From Desulforhopalus sp. IMCC35007 (lineage in GTDB: Bacteria > Desulfobacterota > Desulfobulbia > Desulfobulbales > Desulfocapsaceae), in NCBI RefSeq assembly GCF_005116575.1, contig NZ_SWCN01000002.1:62001-126000 (forward strand): a DNA stretch of 64,000 nt, read 5' to 3'. Shown piece by piece: positions 28,264 through 40,640 of the stretch. Made by a program: the position numbers and the translations under genes. Under the pieces are notes generated by a model. The model was not told the DNA's origin. It made no database searches and worked only from the letters and a program-made list of their open reading frames with translations. Position 1 is the first letter of the stretch. Each line of letters starts with the position of its first letter.

Positions 28264-29307
28264 TTACTCAACTTTAAGTTCTCTCTTGAGCAAGTCATTT
28301 ACGGCCTCCGCGCAATTTTTATCTTCATAGATAATTTTGTATACTTGCTCAAGAATTGGCATTTCAATTCCCATCTTCTGAGCAAGTTCATGAACAGACC
28401 GGGTGGTTTTAATTCCCTCGGCCACCATTTCCATTTCATCTTTTATCTGTGCAAGATTTTTTCCTTCACCAAGTTTTAATCCGACAGTTCTATTGCGGCT
28501 CAGACTGCCAGTACAGGTGAGAAGGAGATCACCAACCCCGCTTAACCCCATAAAAGTTGCTTCCTCTGCACCAAGAGCAAGACCCAGCCTTTTCATTTCG
28601 GCAAGCCCCCTGGTAATAAGAGCGGCTCGCGTATTTAAGCCATAACCAAGACCATCGCACACACCTGTTGCAATGGCTATTATGTTTTTCAGTGCTGCAG
28701 AAATCTCAAGACCTATAACATCGGTACTCGCGTATACCCGGAAATAGTCGGTTACAAAAACATGTTGAATCTCTTTTGCGAGATCAATATTTTTAAAACC
28801 GACAGTAACAGCTGTAGGTACACCATTAGCTACTTCCTTGGCAAAAGAAGGTCCTGAAAGAACACCAAATTCAATATTGTAATAGTTCGCAGGATCCCCA
28901 TTGCAGTTTTGAGCAATATAATCCGACAGTACCTCATCCATAACCTGGGTCATGGTTAGCATACTGTCATTTTCAATCCCTTTAACAGCAGAAATGATCG
29001 GGCATCCAGGACCAACATACCCTATTAATTTTGTGAAAACATCTCTATACGAGTGGGAGGGAACCACCATAACAATCAGGCTGGCATCTGTGACCGCCAG
29101 CTGCAGATCGTTGGTTACAAAAAGCGAGGCAGGAAATTTAATACCAGGAAGATATCTTTGGTTTTCTCTATCTATCTGAATTTTGTCAGTGTGAGCCTTT
29201 CTATGGGCCCACAGTTGAACGTTAGTAAATTTTTGACCCAGGAGTATGGCAAGAGCCGTACCCCATGAGCCAGCGCCTATTACAGCGATTTTAGAAAGAT
29301 CAATCAT
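28264..29307 (-). CDS. gpsA: Glycerol-3-phosphate dehydrogenase [NAD(P)+]
   Basis: The 347-residue protein makes sn-glycerol 3-phosphate from dihydroxyacetone phosphate for phospholipid synthesis. It has the Rossmann glycine motif [11 protein letters not shown] near the start, [17 protein letters not shown] at about 140, the catalytic lysine region [17 protein letters not shown], and [20 protein letters not shown] chose the ATG at 29307, which overlaps the last codons of gyrA by eight bases and so suggests translational coupling. It is the last gene of the dnaN-gyrB-gyrA-gpsA run. Confidence 0.95.
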   Translation of the reverse strand: MIDLSKIAVIGAGSWGTALAILLGQKFTNVQLWAHRKAHTDKIQIDRENQRYLPGIKFPASLFVTNDLQLAVTDASLIVMVVPSHSYRDVFTKLIGYVGPGCPIISAVKGIENDSMLTMTQVMDEVLSDYIAQNCNGDPANYYNIEFGVLSGPSFAKEVANGVPTAVTVGFKNIDLAKEIQHVFVTDYFRVYASTDVIGLEISAALKNIIAIATGVCDGLGYGLNTRAALITRGLAEMKRLGLALGAEEATFMGLSGVGDLLLTCTGSLSRNRTVGLKLGEGKNLAQIKDEMEMVAEGIKTTRSVHELAQKMGIEMPILEQVYKIIYEDKNCAEAVNDLLKRELKVE

Positions 29308-31864
29308 CACTTTCGGATACATCGGTTTCATCAGGAGATTCTACAGGATCATTTTCACTGGAGACATCTGTGGCAATATCATCTCCGTCGATATCCAAAT
29401 CTTCGTCATCCTCACTATTGTCCTTTGCTACACTATCGAGACTTACAACCCTCTCGGACTCATCAAGATTGATCAAACGAACGCCCTGGGTTGATCTTCC
29501 TATCACCCTTATCGTACTTAAATCCATTCGTATCATCTTGCCTGAGTCAGCTATGAGAATAACTTCTACCTCATCGTCAACCTGCTTTGCAGCTATAACA
29601 TCGCCGTTTCTGACACTCTGTTTAATTCCTCGAACACCTTTTCCACCACGATTTTGCAGGCGATATTCCTCAATCGGGCTCCGCTTTCCATAGCCGTTTT
29701 CCGTGGCTATAAGAATTGAGTTGTCCGATTCTACCACAATAGCGCTGACAACCATATCACCCTTACCAAGCCGTATTCCGCGTACACCAGCAGCTGTACG
29801 CCCCATCGTCCTAATGTCAGATTCCTGGAAATGAATACACATACCCTTTTGGGTTACAAGAAGGATAGTATCTTCACCGTTGAGCACATGTGCAGCTATT
29901 ATCTCATCGCCTTCGTTAATAGTTAATGCTCGTTTACCTTTACGCAGGGGTCTTGCAAACTCCTGAAGACTTGTCTTTTTAATACGTCCAGACTTGGTCA
30001 CCATCAGGATAGTTTTCTGATTTGTTTCATCTTCAAAACTGCTAATAGGGAGAATTGCCGCAATTTTCTCATCATCTGCAAGATTTAAAAGATTGACAAT
30101 GGCTTTGCCTCGAGCTGTTCTTCCTGCAAGAGGTAATTGATAGACTTTTCTCCAGAATACTTTACCATGATTGGTAAAGAACAGGAAGGTATCCAGGGTT
30201 GATGCTACATAGAGGTTCGATACAAAATCCTCTTCAATGTTTTTCACTCCTGTCACACCCTTGCCACCGCGATGTTGCGACCTGTAGAGTGAAACTGGAT
30301 TTCTTTTGATATATCCGGAATGGGTCACTGTTACCGCCATATCTTCTGGTACGATGAGGTCTTCTGGAAGAATCTCATCAATGGCGTCGATGATCTCCGT
30401 TTTTCTGTCATCACCATAGGTTTCTTTAATTTCATTGAATTCATCTCTGATGATATTCATGATCAGAACTTCATTACCAAGAATCTCTTTTAATTTGATA
30501 ATTTCAGCTATAATTTCAGCATAGTCACTAGCAATCTTGTCCCGCTCAAGGCCGGTGAGTCTTTGTAAACGCATGTCGAGAATCGTCTGAGCCTGAATCT
30601 CAGAGAGATCAAATCTGCTGATCAATCCTTCTTTTGCCTCTAAAGGATTTTTAGAAGCCTTGATCAAAGCGACAACCTCATCAAGATTGTTAATGGCTAT
30701 ATTGAGACCTTCCAGGATATGGGCTTTTTCCTCAGCTTTACGAAGTTCATACGCTGTACGCCTATAGACAATTACTTTTCTATGGGAAATGAAATGTTCC
30801 AGAATCTGCTTAAGATTCAGGAGTTCTGGTTTATTATTAACGATAGCAAGCAGATTGATTCCAAAAGATTTCTGCATTTGGGTCATGGTAAAGAGTTGAT
30901 TTAAGGCAATGTCAGACATTTCATCCTTTTTCAGCTCTATAACAACCCGTAGACCATGCCTGTCGGATTCATCCCTTACTTCCGAAATTGAATTAATCTT
31001 TTTGTCCTTGACAAGTTCGGCAATTTTTTCAACCAGAGAGGCCTTATTTACCTGATATGGGATCTCTGTTATGATAATTGCTTCACGCTTTCCTTCTTTT
31101 ATTTTCTCTATATGCGTAAGAGCTCGCATAATAACGACTCCACGACCGGTCTCGTAAGCTTCACGAATGCCTGCACGACCACATATCTGCCCGCCTGTTG
31201 GAAAATCAGGCCCGGTAATAACAGACATTATTTCATGAACCGTCATGTTATTATTGTCAATGAGAGCAATGAGTGCATCGATGACTTCAGTCAGGTTGTG
31301 GGGTGGAATATTTGTCGCCATTCCAACTGCAATACCGGAGGATCCGTTAATCAGAAGATTTGGAATCTTGCTCGGCATTACCGAAGGTTCCATAAGAGAG
31401 TTATCGTAGTTGGGTATCCAGTCTACTGTCTCTTTTTCAAGATCATTGACGATTTCTCTGTCGATCCTGGTCATCCTCGCTTCGGTATAACGCATCGCAG
31501 CGGGAGAATCACCGTCAAGAGATCCAAAGTTTCCCTGTCCGTCTACAAGTGGGTATCGAAGAGAAAAAGGTTGGGCCATCCTTACAATCGTGTCATAGGC
31601 TGCAGTATCGCCGTGGGGATGGTACTTACCGATGACATCACCGACGATTCTTGCGGATTTGACATAGGGCCTGTTGAAATGGACACCGAGTTCCCGCATG
31701 GCAAAAAGTGCCCGGCGATGAACAGGTTTTAAACCATCGCGAACATCGGGCAAGGCTCGTCCTACGATGACGCTCATGGCGTAATCAAGGTAGGATTTCT
31801 GTAATTCCTTTTCTATTGAAATAGTAGGGAATTGCTCTGTACTTTTATCTGTTTCTGTGCTCAT
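29300..31864 (-). CDS. gyrA: DNA gyrase subunit A
   Basis: The 854-residue breakage-reunion subunit of gyrase introduces negative supercoils with GyrB. The catalytic tyrosine lies in [13 protein letters not shown], and the C-terminal beta-pinwheel carries the GyrA-box region [12 protein letters not shown]. The quinolone-resistance region reads [11 protein letters not shown]: a threonine (T87) stands where E. coli has serine 83, while the aspartate (D91) is kept. The protein ends in a very acidic tail. No clear Shine-Dalgarno precedes the ATG. It lies 46 bases after gyrB. Confidence 0.98.
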   Translation of the reverse strand: MSTETDKSTEQFPTISIEKELQKSYLDYAMSVIVGRALPDVRDGLKPVHRRALFAMRELGVHFNRPYVKSARIVGDVIGKYHPHGDTAAYDTIVRMAQPFSLRYPLVDGQGNFGSLDGDSPAAMRYTEARMTRIDREIVNDLEKETVDWIPNYDNSLMEPSVMPSKIPNLLINGSSGIAVGMATNIPPHNLTEVIDALIALIDNNNMTVHEIMSVITGPDFPTGGQICGRAGIREAYETGRGVVIMRALTHIEKIKEGKREAIIITEIPYQVNKASLVEKIAELVKDKKINSISEVRDESDRHGLRVVIELKKDEMSDIALNQLFTMTQMQKSFGINLLAIVNNKPELLNLKQILEHFISHRKVIVYRRTAYELRKAEEKAHILEGLNIAINNLDEVVALIKASKNPLEAKEGLISRFDLSEIQAQTILDMRLQRLTGLERDKIASDYAEIIAEIIKLKEILGNEVLIMNIIRDEFNEIKETYGDDRKTEIIDAIDEILPEDLIVPEDMAVTVTHSGYIKRNPVSLYRSQHRGGKGVTGVKNIEEDFVSNLYVASTLDTFLFFTNHGKVFWRKVYQLPLAGRTARGKAIVNLLNLADDEKIAAILPISSFEDETNQKTILMVTKSGRIKKTSLQEFARPLRKGKRALTINEGDEIIAAHVLNGEDTILLVTQKGMCIHFQESDIRTMGRTAAGVRGIRLGKGDMVVSAIVVESDNSILIATENGYGKRSPIEEYRLQNRGGKGVRGIKQSVRNGDVIAAKQVDDEVEVILIADSGKMIRMDLSTIRVIGRSTQGVRLINLDESERVVSLDSVAKDNSEDDEDLDIDGDDIATDVSSENDPVESPDETDVSESDD

Positions 31865-31910
31865 AAGAGTATATCTGGGTAGAAATTAAATTCGAAAATG
31901 TATGTGATAC

Positions 31911-35497
<3,587 letters not shown>

Positions 35498-35860
35498 AGA
35501 AAAACTCCTTTGACAAAGGGCCTTATTATATATTTTTATATTACTGTTATTATCAGGTCTAAGATGTTAATTACCAATATAAATATTTAAATATATTAGA
35601 AATATTTTTAACAAAACAATAGTTAGTATGTACTCGGTTTTGTTTATATCGAGTTATTAACAATACGATTAACAACCTATCAAGAATGTATGAACAAGAG
35701 TCTGTTTATTGATTGTTGATAGTTCTGTTGATATCTAAAAAATTGACACGAAAGTATGTGCTGATTTTATCGAAATATCATACATATATTTATACCATTC
35801 AGCTCGCTCTAACCTAGTAAAAATAGACAAAAATTTCAATATAATAATAAGTCGGATAAA
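35498..35860. other. AT-rich divergent intergenic region upstream of dnaN
   Basis: This 363-base spacer is very AT-rich and contains repeats of TTAACAA/TTGTTGATA type (for example at 35660-35680 and 35711-35733), but no TTATCCACA box. A weak plus-strand promoter may be TTGACA at 35743 with TTTTAT near 35765. It must hold the dnaN operon promoter. It is a candidate for an origin-associated element only because of its neighbours. Confidence 0.45.
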
Positions 35861-36958
35861 ATGGATACAACCTTGCGGCAAGATATAGAGTACAGTCTAA
35901 AAAAAAACATCATTGAGAATATACAAAACAACGTTTTTACGGGTTGTTCTGTAGGTTATACCTATAACGCTCTGAACCCAGTCGACCAGGTTGTTTACTC
36001 CTACGGTTATTCAGGAAGATCTTTCCAGTTTGAACAGGTTGATAACCAGACAGTTTTTGATCTGGCTTCTCTGACGAAACCACTGGTCACCGTTTTAGCC
36101 ATACTTGTCCTACTGGAAGAAAAGAAAATTGCCCTCAGTGATCCTTTAGCCGATTTTTTTAACCTTACTCAACCCTGGCAGAAAGATATACATATCCTCC
36201 ATCTTCTTGAACATTCATCGGGCTTACCTGCCCACAGGGAGTTTTTCCACGAGCTCATTACCCATCCTATGGAAACAAGAGAAAGAATACTTATCGAACG
36301 TATATTGGAGGAGGAAGCCGAGTATTTACCAGGGGAAGGAGAGGTGTATAGTGATCTGGGATATATTCTTCTTGGTAAAATAGTTGAAAAAATAAGCGGT
36401 GAACCACTGGATATTTTCTGGGAAAACAAAATAACAGCTCCTGTGGGCCTAAATAATGGGCTGTTTTTCAACAGAAATGAAAAAGGTAAAGATATGACCT
36501 TCTGTTCAACTGGACATTGCCAGTGGTCAAATAAAGAGTTGTATGGCTTGGTCAATGACGATAATTGCAGATCAATTGGTGGAGTGGCAGGTCACGCTGG
36601 TCTCTTTGGTTCGGCCAAGGCCGTTCTTGAATTTTGTTCAATTCTGCTAAAAATATATAAGGGAAGTTATTCACACCCGAATCTGTCTTTTTGCCAAATA
36701 AAAAACAGGATGATAGCCCGAAGAGGACGGTGGGTCCTAGGCTTTGACACACCCAGTGAAAACAGGTCGAGCAGTGGCAGTTATTATTCCAAGCAGACTC
36801 TCGGTCATCTTGGTTTTACCGGCACATCATTTTGGTTGGATTTAATGCAAAACAGGATAGTTGTTTTACTGACGAACCGTGTTTTATGTGGTGGTAGTAA
36901 CATTGAGGGTATTCAAAAATTCAGACCACTTATCCACAATGTTATAATGAAAAGATGA
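35861..36958 (+). CDS. Serine hydrolase of the beta-lactamase/esterase family
   Basis: The 365-residue protein has the class C-type fold. The nucleophile motif is SLTK (S-x-x-K) at about residues 69-72, the second motif is YSD at about 166 (YSN in class C enzymes), and a HLGFTG segment near 330 takes the place of KTG. LEHSSGLPAHREF is typical of this family. There is no signal peptide, so a cytoplasmic esterase or peptidase is more likely than antibiotic resistance. The ribosome binding site is weak. Confidence 0.85.
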   Translation: MDTTLRQDIEYSLKKNIIENIQNNVFTGCSVGYTYNALNPVDQVVYSYGYSGRSFQFEQVDNQTVFDLASLTKPLVTVLAILVLLEEKKIALSDPLADFFNLTQPWQKDIHILHLLEHSSGLPAHREFFHELITHPMETRERILIERILEEEAEYLPGEGEVYSDLGYILLGKIVEKISGEPLDIFWENKITAPVGLNNGLFFNRNEKGKDMTFCSTGHCQWSNKELYGLVNDDNCRSIGGVAGHAGLFGSAKAVLEFCSILLKIYKGSYSHPNLSFCQIKNRMIARRGRWVLGFDTPSENRSSSGSYYSKQTLGHLGFTGTSFWLDLMQNRIVVLLTNRVLCGGSNIEGIQKFRPLIHNVIMKR

Positions 36959-36986
36959 GCAGGGAGCTTAAAGGATGCTCCCTGCT
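36958..36986. terminator. Hairpin between convergent genes
   Basis: AGCAGGGAGC (36958-36967) pairs perfectly with GCTCCCTGCT (36977-36986) around a nine-base loop, directly after the hydrolase stop. The T tract is poor on the plus strand; on the minus strand CATCTTTT follows. It could serve both this gene and the sulfur-transfer operon that ends at 37016. Confidence 0.6.
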
Positions 36987-37015
36987 AAGTCAGTGCAAGA
37001 GATAACAGGATTATA

Positions 37016-37189
37016 TTACCACCAGCAGATTGTTTGATCGGCTGCAAAAATTTTATCAACAAGAGCATCGTAATCCGGATTACCCGCATAAAGGTCGAAG
37101 GTATCAGCTTCACGGTCACGGGTGACTATTTCTACGAGCTTTTGTACAGTTTCATCAGGCTCTGATCTGTAAACATTGAGTATTTTCAT
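37016..37189 (-). CDS. Small 57-residue protein of the DsrE-TusA cluster
   Basis: The frame encodes 57 residues, starting MKILNVYRSEPDETVQKLVE and ending ICWW. AGGAG lies seven bases before the ATG (gcataaa spacer), so translation is well supported. I do not recognise the family firmly. Its length and its end with a single cysteine two residues from the C-terminus recall the position of the reactive cysteine in DsrH/TusB or DsrC-type carriers. It follows the 100-residue gene by 18 bases. A role as a third small sulfur-relay subunit is inference. Confidence 0.7.
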   Translation of the reverse strand: MKILNVYRSEPDETVQKLVEIVTRDREADTFDLYAGNPDYDALVDKIFAADQTICWW

Positions 37190-37207
37190 TTTTATGCTCC
37201 TGGAAAA

Positions 37208-37510
37208 TTATTTAATTCCGTATGGGACGATGTGAGTCATTTCACGGAGTTTTTCACCAAGTTCTTCGATAGTAATGGCTTCGAATCCATTTTTTTCAAC
37301 ATTAGCAGCAACCGTTGAAAAAACCTCGCCTTCCATATCGCGGAGCATTTCAATACTTTCTTGATTGAGTTCATCAAGTTCATCAATCTCTTTGTCCATA
37401 ACGACGCCATAGGCATACATATTTTCTACAGCAAGACCAAGAGCAGAACGGATTCCATCAAGAGCGTAATCTTCGTGTCTGTACATTAAACATACTTTTT
37501 TATATTCCAT
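37208..37510 (-). CDS. Small DsrE/DsrF-fold-like protein
   Basis: The 100-residue protein begins with a beta strand (MEYKKVCLMYRHEDYALDG) followed by a helix and a second strand (MYAYGVVMDKEI), as in DsrE/DsrF subunits. Only one cysteine is present, in the first strand. The C-terminal half is acidic and helical. It lies 10 bases after dsrE and 18 bases before the 57-residue gene, all on the minus strand. Placement in the DsrE/F fold is a tentative reading of the pattern. Confidence 0.6.
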   Translation of the reverse strand: MEYKKVCLMYRHEDYALDGIRSALGLAVENMYAYGVVMDKEIDELDELNQESIEMLRDMEGEVFSTVAANVEKNGFEAITIEELGEKLREMTHIVPYGIK

Positions 37511-37520
37511 TACTCTCTCC

Positions 37521-37835
37521 TTACAGACTTAAATAGCAATCGAAATCTTCGATTATAATACCATGCTGAGCCTGGGTAGCCATTTTCTTCGGATCCAGAC
37601 CTTCAGGAACATCGTCAACTGAAAAACCCTGTTTTTTGTAACTGTCAACACAGATGGATACATCGTCGGCAAGTTTGCAAAGACCTGGGAACTTGGGGTC
37701 TTTTGCTAAGGTGGTGGCTTTCCAGGTAAAGAAAACCTTAACGTTTGAACCCTTGGCTTTCGCAGCTTTGGTTATGCCAATGACGTGATCAAGGTTATCA
37801 GGAGTGGTAACAAAAATACCTAAACTTTTTGCCAT
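37521..37835 (-). CDS. DsrE family sulfur-transfer protein
   Basis: The 104-residue protein starts MAKSLGIFVTTPDNLDHVIG and shows the DsrE-like alternating strands and helices, with FFTWKAT after the second strand. Cysteines are present at about residues 50, 59 and 99, the last in FDCYLSL. Proteins of this family accept persulfide sulfur from TusA and pass it on. I chose the ATG at 37835 because GGAGGA lies eight bases upstream. A terminator-like hairpin separates it from tusA. Confidence 0.82.
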   Translation of the reverse strand: MAKSLGIFVTTPDNLDHVIGITKAAKAKGSNVKVFFTWKATTLAKDPKFPGLCKLADDVSICVDSYKKQGFSVDDVPEGLDPKKMATQAQHGIIIEDFDCYLSL

Positions 37836-37880
37836 TTTTACTTCCTCCACAAAAAAGATGGTTGTGTATAATAAAAAATA

Positions 37881-37920
37881 CTCTGAATGTGTTTTCGAAA
37901 AATGGAAAACACATTCAGAG
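37881..37920 (-). terminator. Terminator-like hairpin between tusA and dsrE
   Basis: A perfect 16-base stem (CTCTGAATGTGTTTTC with GAAAACACATTCAGAG) and an 8-base loop are followed on the minus strand by TATTTTTTATT. It lies 38 bases after the tusA stop. It can reduce read-through, so that tusA is made in excess over the downstream genes. Confidence 0.8.
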
Positions 37921-37958
37921 CGGGATACTCATCAATACATTATTGGACTGTATTGAAA

Positions 37959-38216
37959 TCAACCTTTTTTGATAAAGAAGCTGATGAAACCGGAACCTTC
38001 TTTCTCTCCGAGGTATTCGTGACCTGAACGTTCACACCACCCAGGTATATCGTTTCTAGAGCCTGGATCGGTACCGTCGACTTGAAGAATTTCTCCAGCG
38101 GCTAATTTACCAATTTCTTTTTTGGTACGTAATAGAGGCATAGGACAGCTGAGCCCTTTAGCATCAAGAACGCTTTTAGCAACTACGTCGTCTGCAACTG
38201 TTTTGAAATCGCTCAT
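37959..38216 (-). CDS. tusA: TusA family sulfur carrier
   Basis: The 85-residue protein has the defining CPxP motif in LSCPMPLLRTKKEI (residues about 23-27), which carries sulfur as a persulfide. It also has DGTDPGSRNDIPGWCERSGHEYL and the FISFFIKKG end. The second cysteine, in GWC, is common in this branch. It is divergent from the YeeE-type transporter gene across 303 bases and precedes dsrE. It may supply sulfur for dissimilatory or biosynthetic use; which one is not visible. Confidence 0.9.
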   Translation of the reverse strand: MSDFKTVADDVVAKSVLDAKGLSCPMPLLRTKKEIGKLAAGEILQVDGTDPGSRNDIPGWCERSGHEYLGEKEGSGFISFFIKKG

Positions 38217-38519
38217 TTTTGTTCTCCTACAAAAATTAATTAAAGTGAATCTACATAACTTGCACTCTTAAGACACATAAACGTATATAAACGTAAATTC
38301 CCAACCCTGATAAATACTGTAGCAAATTTTATCTGTCAAGAAGCTAAAAAAGCGTATTTCTAAGTACCGGAAATAGCATTATTATTTAAATGCTACTATA
38401 ATATGTTAGCGTATAGCGAATATAGTCCTTTATCTTGACAAATAAAGAGGTGCTGTGTAAAAAAAATATCATGAAAATCGATGTATTTGTATGCTTATTT
38501 TAACCAGGAGACATTTGTT
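38217..38519. promoter_or_regulatory. Divergent promoter region of tusA and the yeeE-type gene
   Basis: The 303-base AT-rich spacer must carry both promoters. For the transporter gene, TTGACA at 38435-38440 is followed 17 bases later by TAAAAA, a fair match. AGGAG lies before the ATG at 38520. No operator repeat stands out. Confidence 0.5.
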
Positions 38520-39764
38520 ATGAGTGAGGAGTCTGTTTTTAAAAATAAGGCTAAAGAGCTGTTCGGATTATTATGTGAAAAGGAGTGGAACCCTTATGTC
38601 ACAGGAGTTGTTGTAGCCTTTTTCTCGGTTATGATGATGGCCTGGTGGAGACCTTGGGGTGCTGTTGGAGCTATCAGGAACTGGGGTGACTGGATTATGT
38701 ACGGTGCGGCCAGTCTTTTTGGCTCCGAAGCCGGAGTTTTTGCATATTACGATGAGGCACCCGGATCAATTTTTGTTAATTCGGGTTCGGTGATCGGTAT
38801 TGGTTTTGTGGTAGGAGCCTTTATTTCTGCTTGCTTAGGAAAAGATTTTGCCCTACGCATTCCACCCTACAGGGAGATGGTTAAAGCAGTTATAGCCGGT
38901 ATTCTCATGGGAATTGGTGCAACACTTGCCGGTGGTTGTAATGTCGGTGGATTCTATAACGCCCTTGGTAACCTTGCCGGAAATGGTTTTACCATGATGT
39001 TTGGTCTGGTCTTTGGTGTCATCCTTGGACTGAAACTGCTCTATCTTGAAATGGAACATATCACCTGGGGTGATGGTGGTTCTAAAACAATCTCTTTGCC
39101 AAAAGGTGTAATTTACGGTCTTGGTGTACTGGGCATTATTGGAATTATCGCCGCCTCATATGCTTATGCCGGTAATGAAGACAGTGACTACATAGCGTCC
39201 TTGAGTGGTGTTATTCTTATAGCAGCCTGTCTTGGATATACAATGCAGCGTGGTAGATGGTGTATGGTTCAGGGTTTTCGAGAGCCTCATATGACCGGTG
39301 ACTGTACCCTTGCAAAATCAGTAATGCTCTCCATCGTTATTGTGGCGATTGGTGCTGCTGTTTTAAAGTACGCAGTTCCAATGCGAGCTGAAGGTGAATC
39401 TGTGCTTGCTACCGCGAATTATGTTCGTGGTACCTTTGGCTGGGGTGGTATCGTCGGTGGTTTTATATTTGGCCTTGGTGCCATGTTTGCAGGCGGTTGT
39501 GGCTCAGGAACTCTCTGGCGGGTAGGTGAGGGACAGGTGAAACTGATGATGGTTGTGCCATTTTTTAGTATCACTTCCTCTATTATGACCGCCTGGTTCC
39601 GTGATGCAGAATATGAAGCGGATGGGGTGCTTGGTTCCTATGTCTATCTGCCCGAGGCCTTAGGTTATGGACCTACGCTTTTTGTAATTGCTGGTGTTAT
39701 GGTGCTTTGGTACCTGATTGTTACCTGGAATGAAGAGACCAACAAGTTGATTGTTCCGATGTGA
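38520..39764 (+). CDS. YeeE/YedE family sulfur-compound transporter
   Basis: This 414-residue membrane protein has about ten hydrophobic segments and two YeeE-type repeats. Each repeat has a conserved cysteine motif: GGCNVGGFYNALG in the first half and GGCGSGTLWRVGEG in the second, with GRWCMVQGFRE between them. Characterised members take up thiosulfate by relaying it along cysteines. I chose the ATG at 38520 because AGGAG lies nine bases upstream. The divergent tusA-dsrE genes fit a unit for import and cytoplasmic transfer of sulfane sulfur. A strong terminator follows. Confidence 0.9.
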   Translation: MSEESVFKNKAKELFGLLCEKEWNPYVTGVVVAFFSVMMMAWWRPWGAVGAIRNWGDWIMYGAASLFGSEAGVFAYYDEAPGSIFVNSGSVIGIGFVVGAFISACLGKDFALRIPPYREMVKAVIAGILMGIGATLAGGCNVGGFYNALGNLAGNGFTMMFGLVFGVILGLKLLYLEMEHITWGDGGSKTISLPKGVIYGLGVLGIIGIIAASYAYAGNEDSDYIASLSGVILIAACLGYTMQRGRWCMVQGFREPHMTGDCTLAKSVMLSIVIVAIGAAVLKYAVPMRAEGESVLATANYVRGTFGWGGIVGGFIFGLGAMFAGGCGSGTLWRVGEGQVKLMMVVPFFSITSSIMTAWFRDAEYEADGVLGSYVYLPEALGYGPTLFVIAGVMVLWYLIVTWNEETNKLIVPM

Positions 39765-39786
39765 TTGAATTAGCAACATATCTTAT

Positions 39787-39826
39787 AAAAACGCAGTTCA
39801 TGGTAACATGGACTGCGTTTTTTTTT
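39787..39826 (+). terminator. Rho-independent terminator of the yeeE-type gene
   Basis: AAAACGCAGT-T-CATG pairs with CATG-G-ACTGCGTTTT around GTAA, followed by nine T in total. It starts 23 bases after the stop codon. Confidence 0.92.
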
Positions 39827-40040
39827 GTATTTTTCAGTGCTGTTTGTTGTTTCTGCAACAGCTGTTGAGCTATACTACAACCATTGGCAAATTAATGTAT
39901 CTGCACTTGGCAAGTTGCATGGAGTTTACACATACAGCGCAGAGCATTTAAAAGACCAAGTGTAGAACTATATTTTTAATAATGATCTTTATCAAGGTCC
40001 GTATTCCGGTTTCCTTGGTATACCAACGGGCGAATTAAAG

Positions 40041-40522
40041 AACATGAATTGGGGTTTGACCATGTTAAATGCCCGGACAGATAATAAAATATTGGCCTTA
40101 AAAAGATACTAATATTTAACTGGCAAGTGCATCACGGTAAGGGAACAGAAGTGTCTTTTTATTCGTTAGAAAAATTTCTCTTGGTTTTCTGGTGCAACAG
40201 GTCTCACAGATTTTGGGGTGGGGAGAGGGATACACCCTTAACATCCTTCATCCAGGAGGCCGCGGAAATATTGAATATGCAACTATTCAAATAGCATGGT
40301 GGAAAGGTTTTCCATCGGAATAAGCTTCTGATGATTCTTGTATCAGTTGAATTTGATGGGTATTACCCTGATCATGGCAGGTTATTAATGAATCTTGAAG
40401 GTGGTTAGGCTGCAACACCTGCAAATGAAGGTGTTTTACGCTATTTGGTTAATTTGCAGAGATCAGACTCTATACACGTTTTTCCCTTATTTTCAGATGA
40501 TAAAATGTACCGTATTTTATAA
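40041..40522 (+). pseudogene. Decayed histone-deacetylase family (AcuC-like) gene
   Basis: No intact frame exists, but pieces of one family appear in order across two or three frames. From 40041: WGLTMLNARTDNKILAL, then KKILIFNWQVHHGKGTE from about 40100, which matches the family motif KRVLIVDWDVHHGNGTQ. After a frameshift comes GEGYTLNILHPGGRGNIEYA (about 40230-40290), then ILVSVEFDGYYPDHG (about 40335-40380) and LLMNLEGG before a stop. In-frame stops and the loss of the catalytic aspartates make it non-functional. The stretch 39827-40040 shows nothing I can assign, although it may contain the lost N-terminus. Confidence 0.75.
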
Positions 40523-40640
40523 AGCGGGCAGTCACCCCATTCCGCTATTAAAAGGGTAAAAGAAGTGGCAAAAACATATTGGAATGTTAAGAGATGAAAT
40601 ATCTTTGCCTTTCAAAGACAGCAAACTCCGGAGAATTGCA

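Noticed and set aside
35861-36958. Antibiotic-resistance beta-lactamase
   Set aside because: No signal peptide, YSD instead of YSN and no clear KTG; a cytoplasmic esterase-type hydrolase is more likely.
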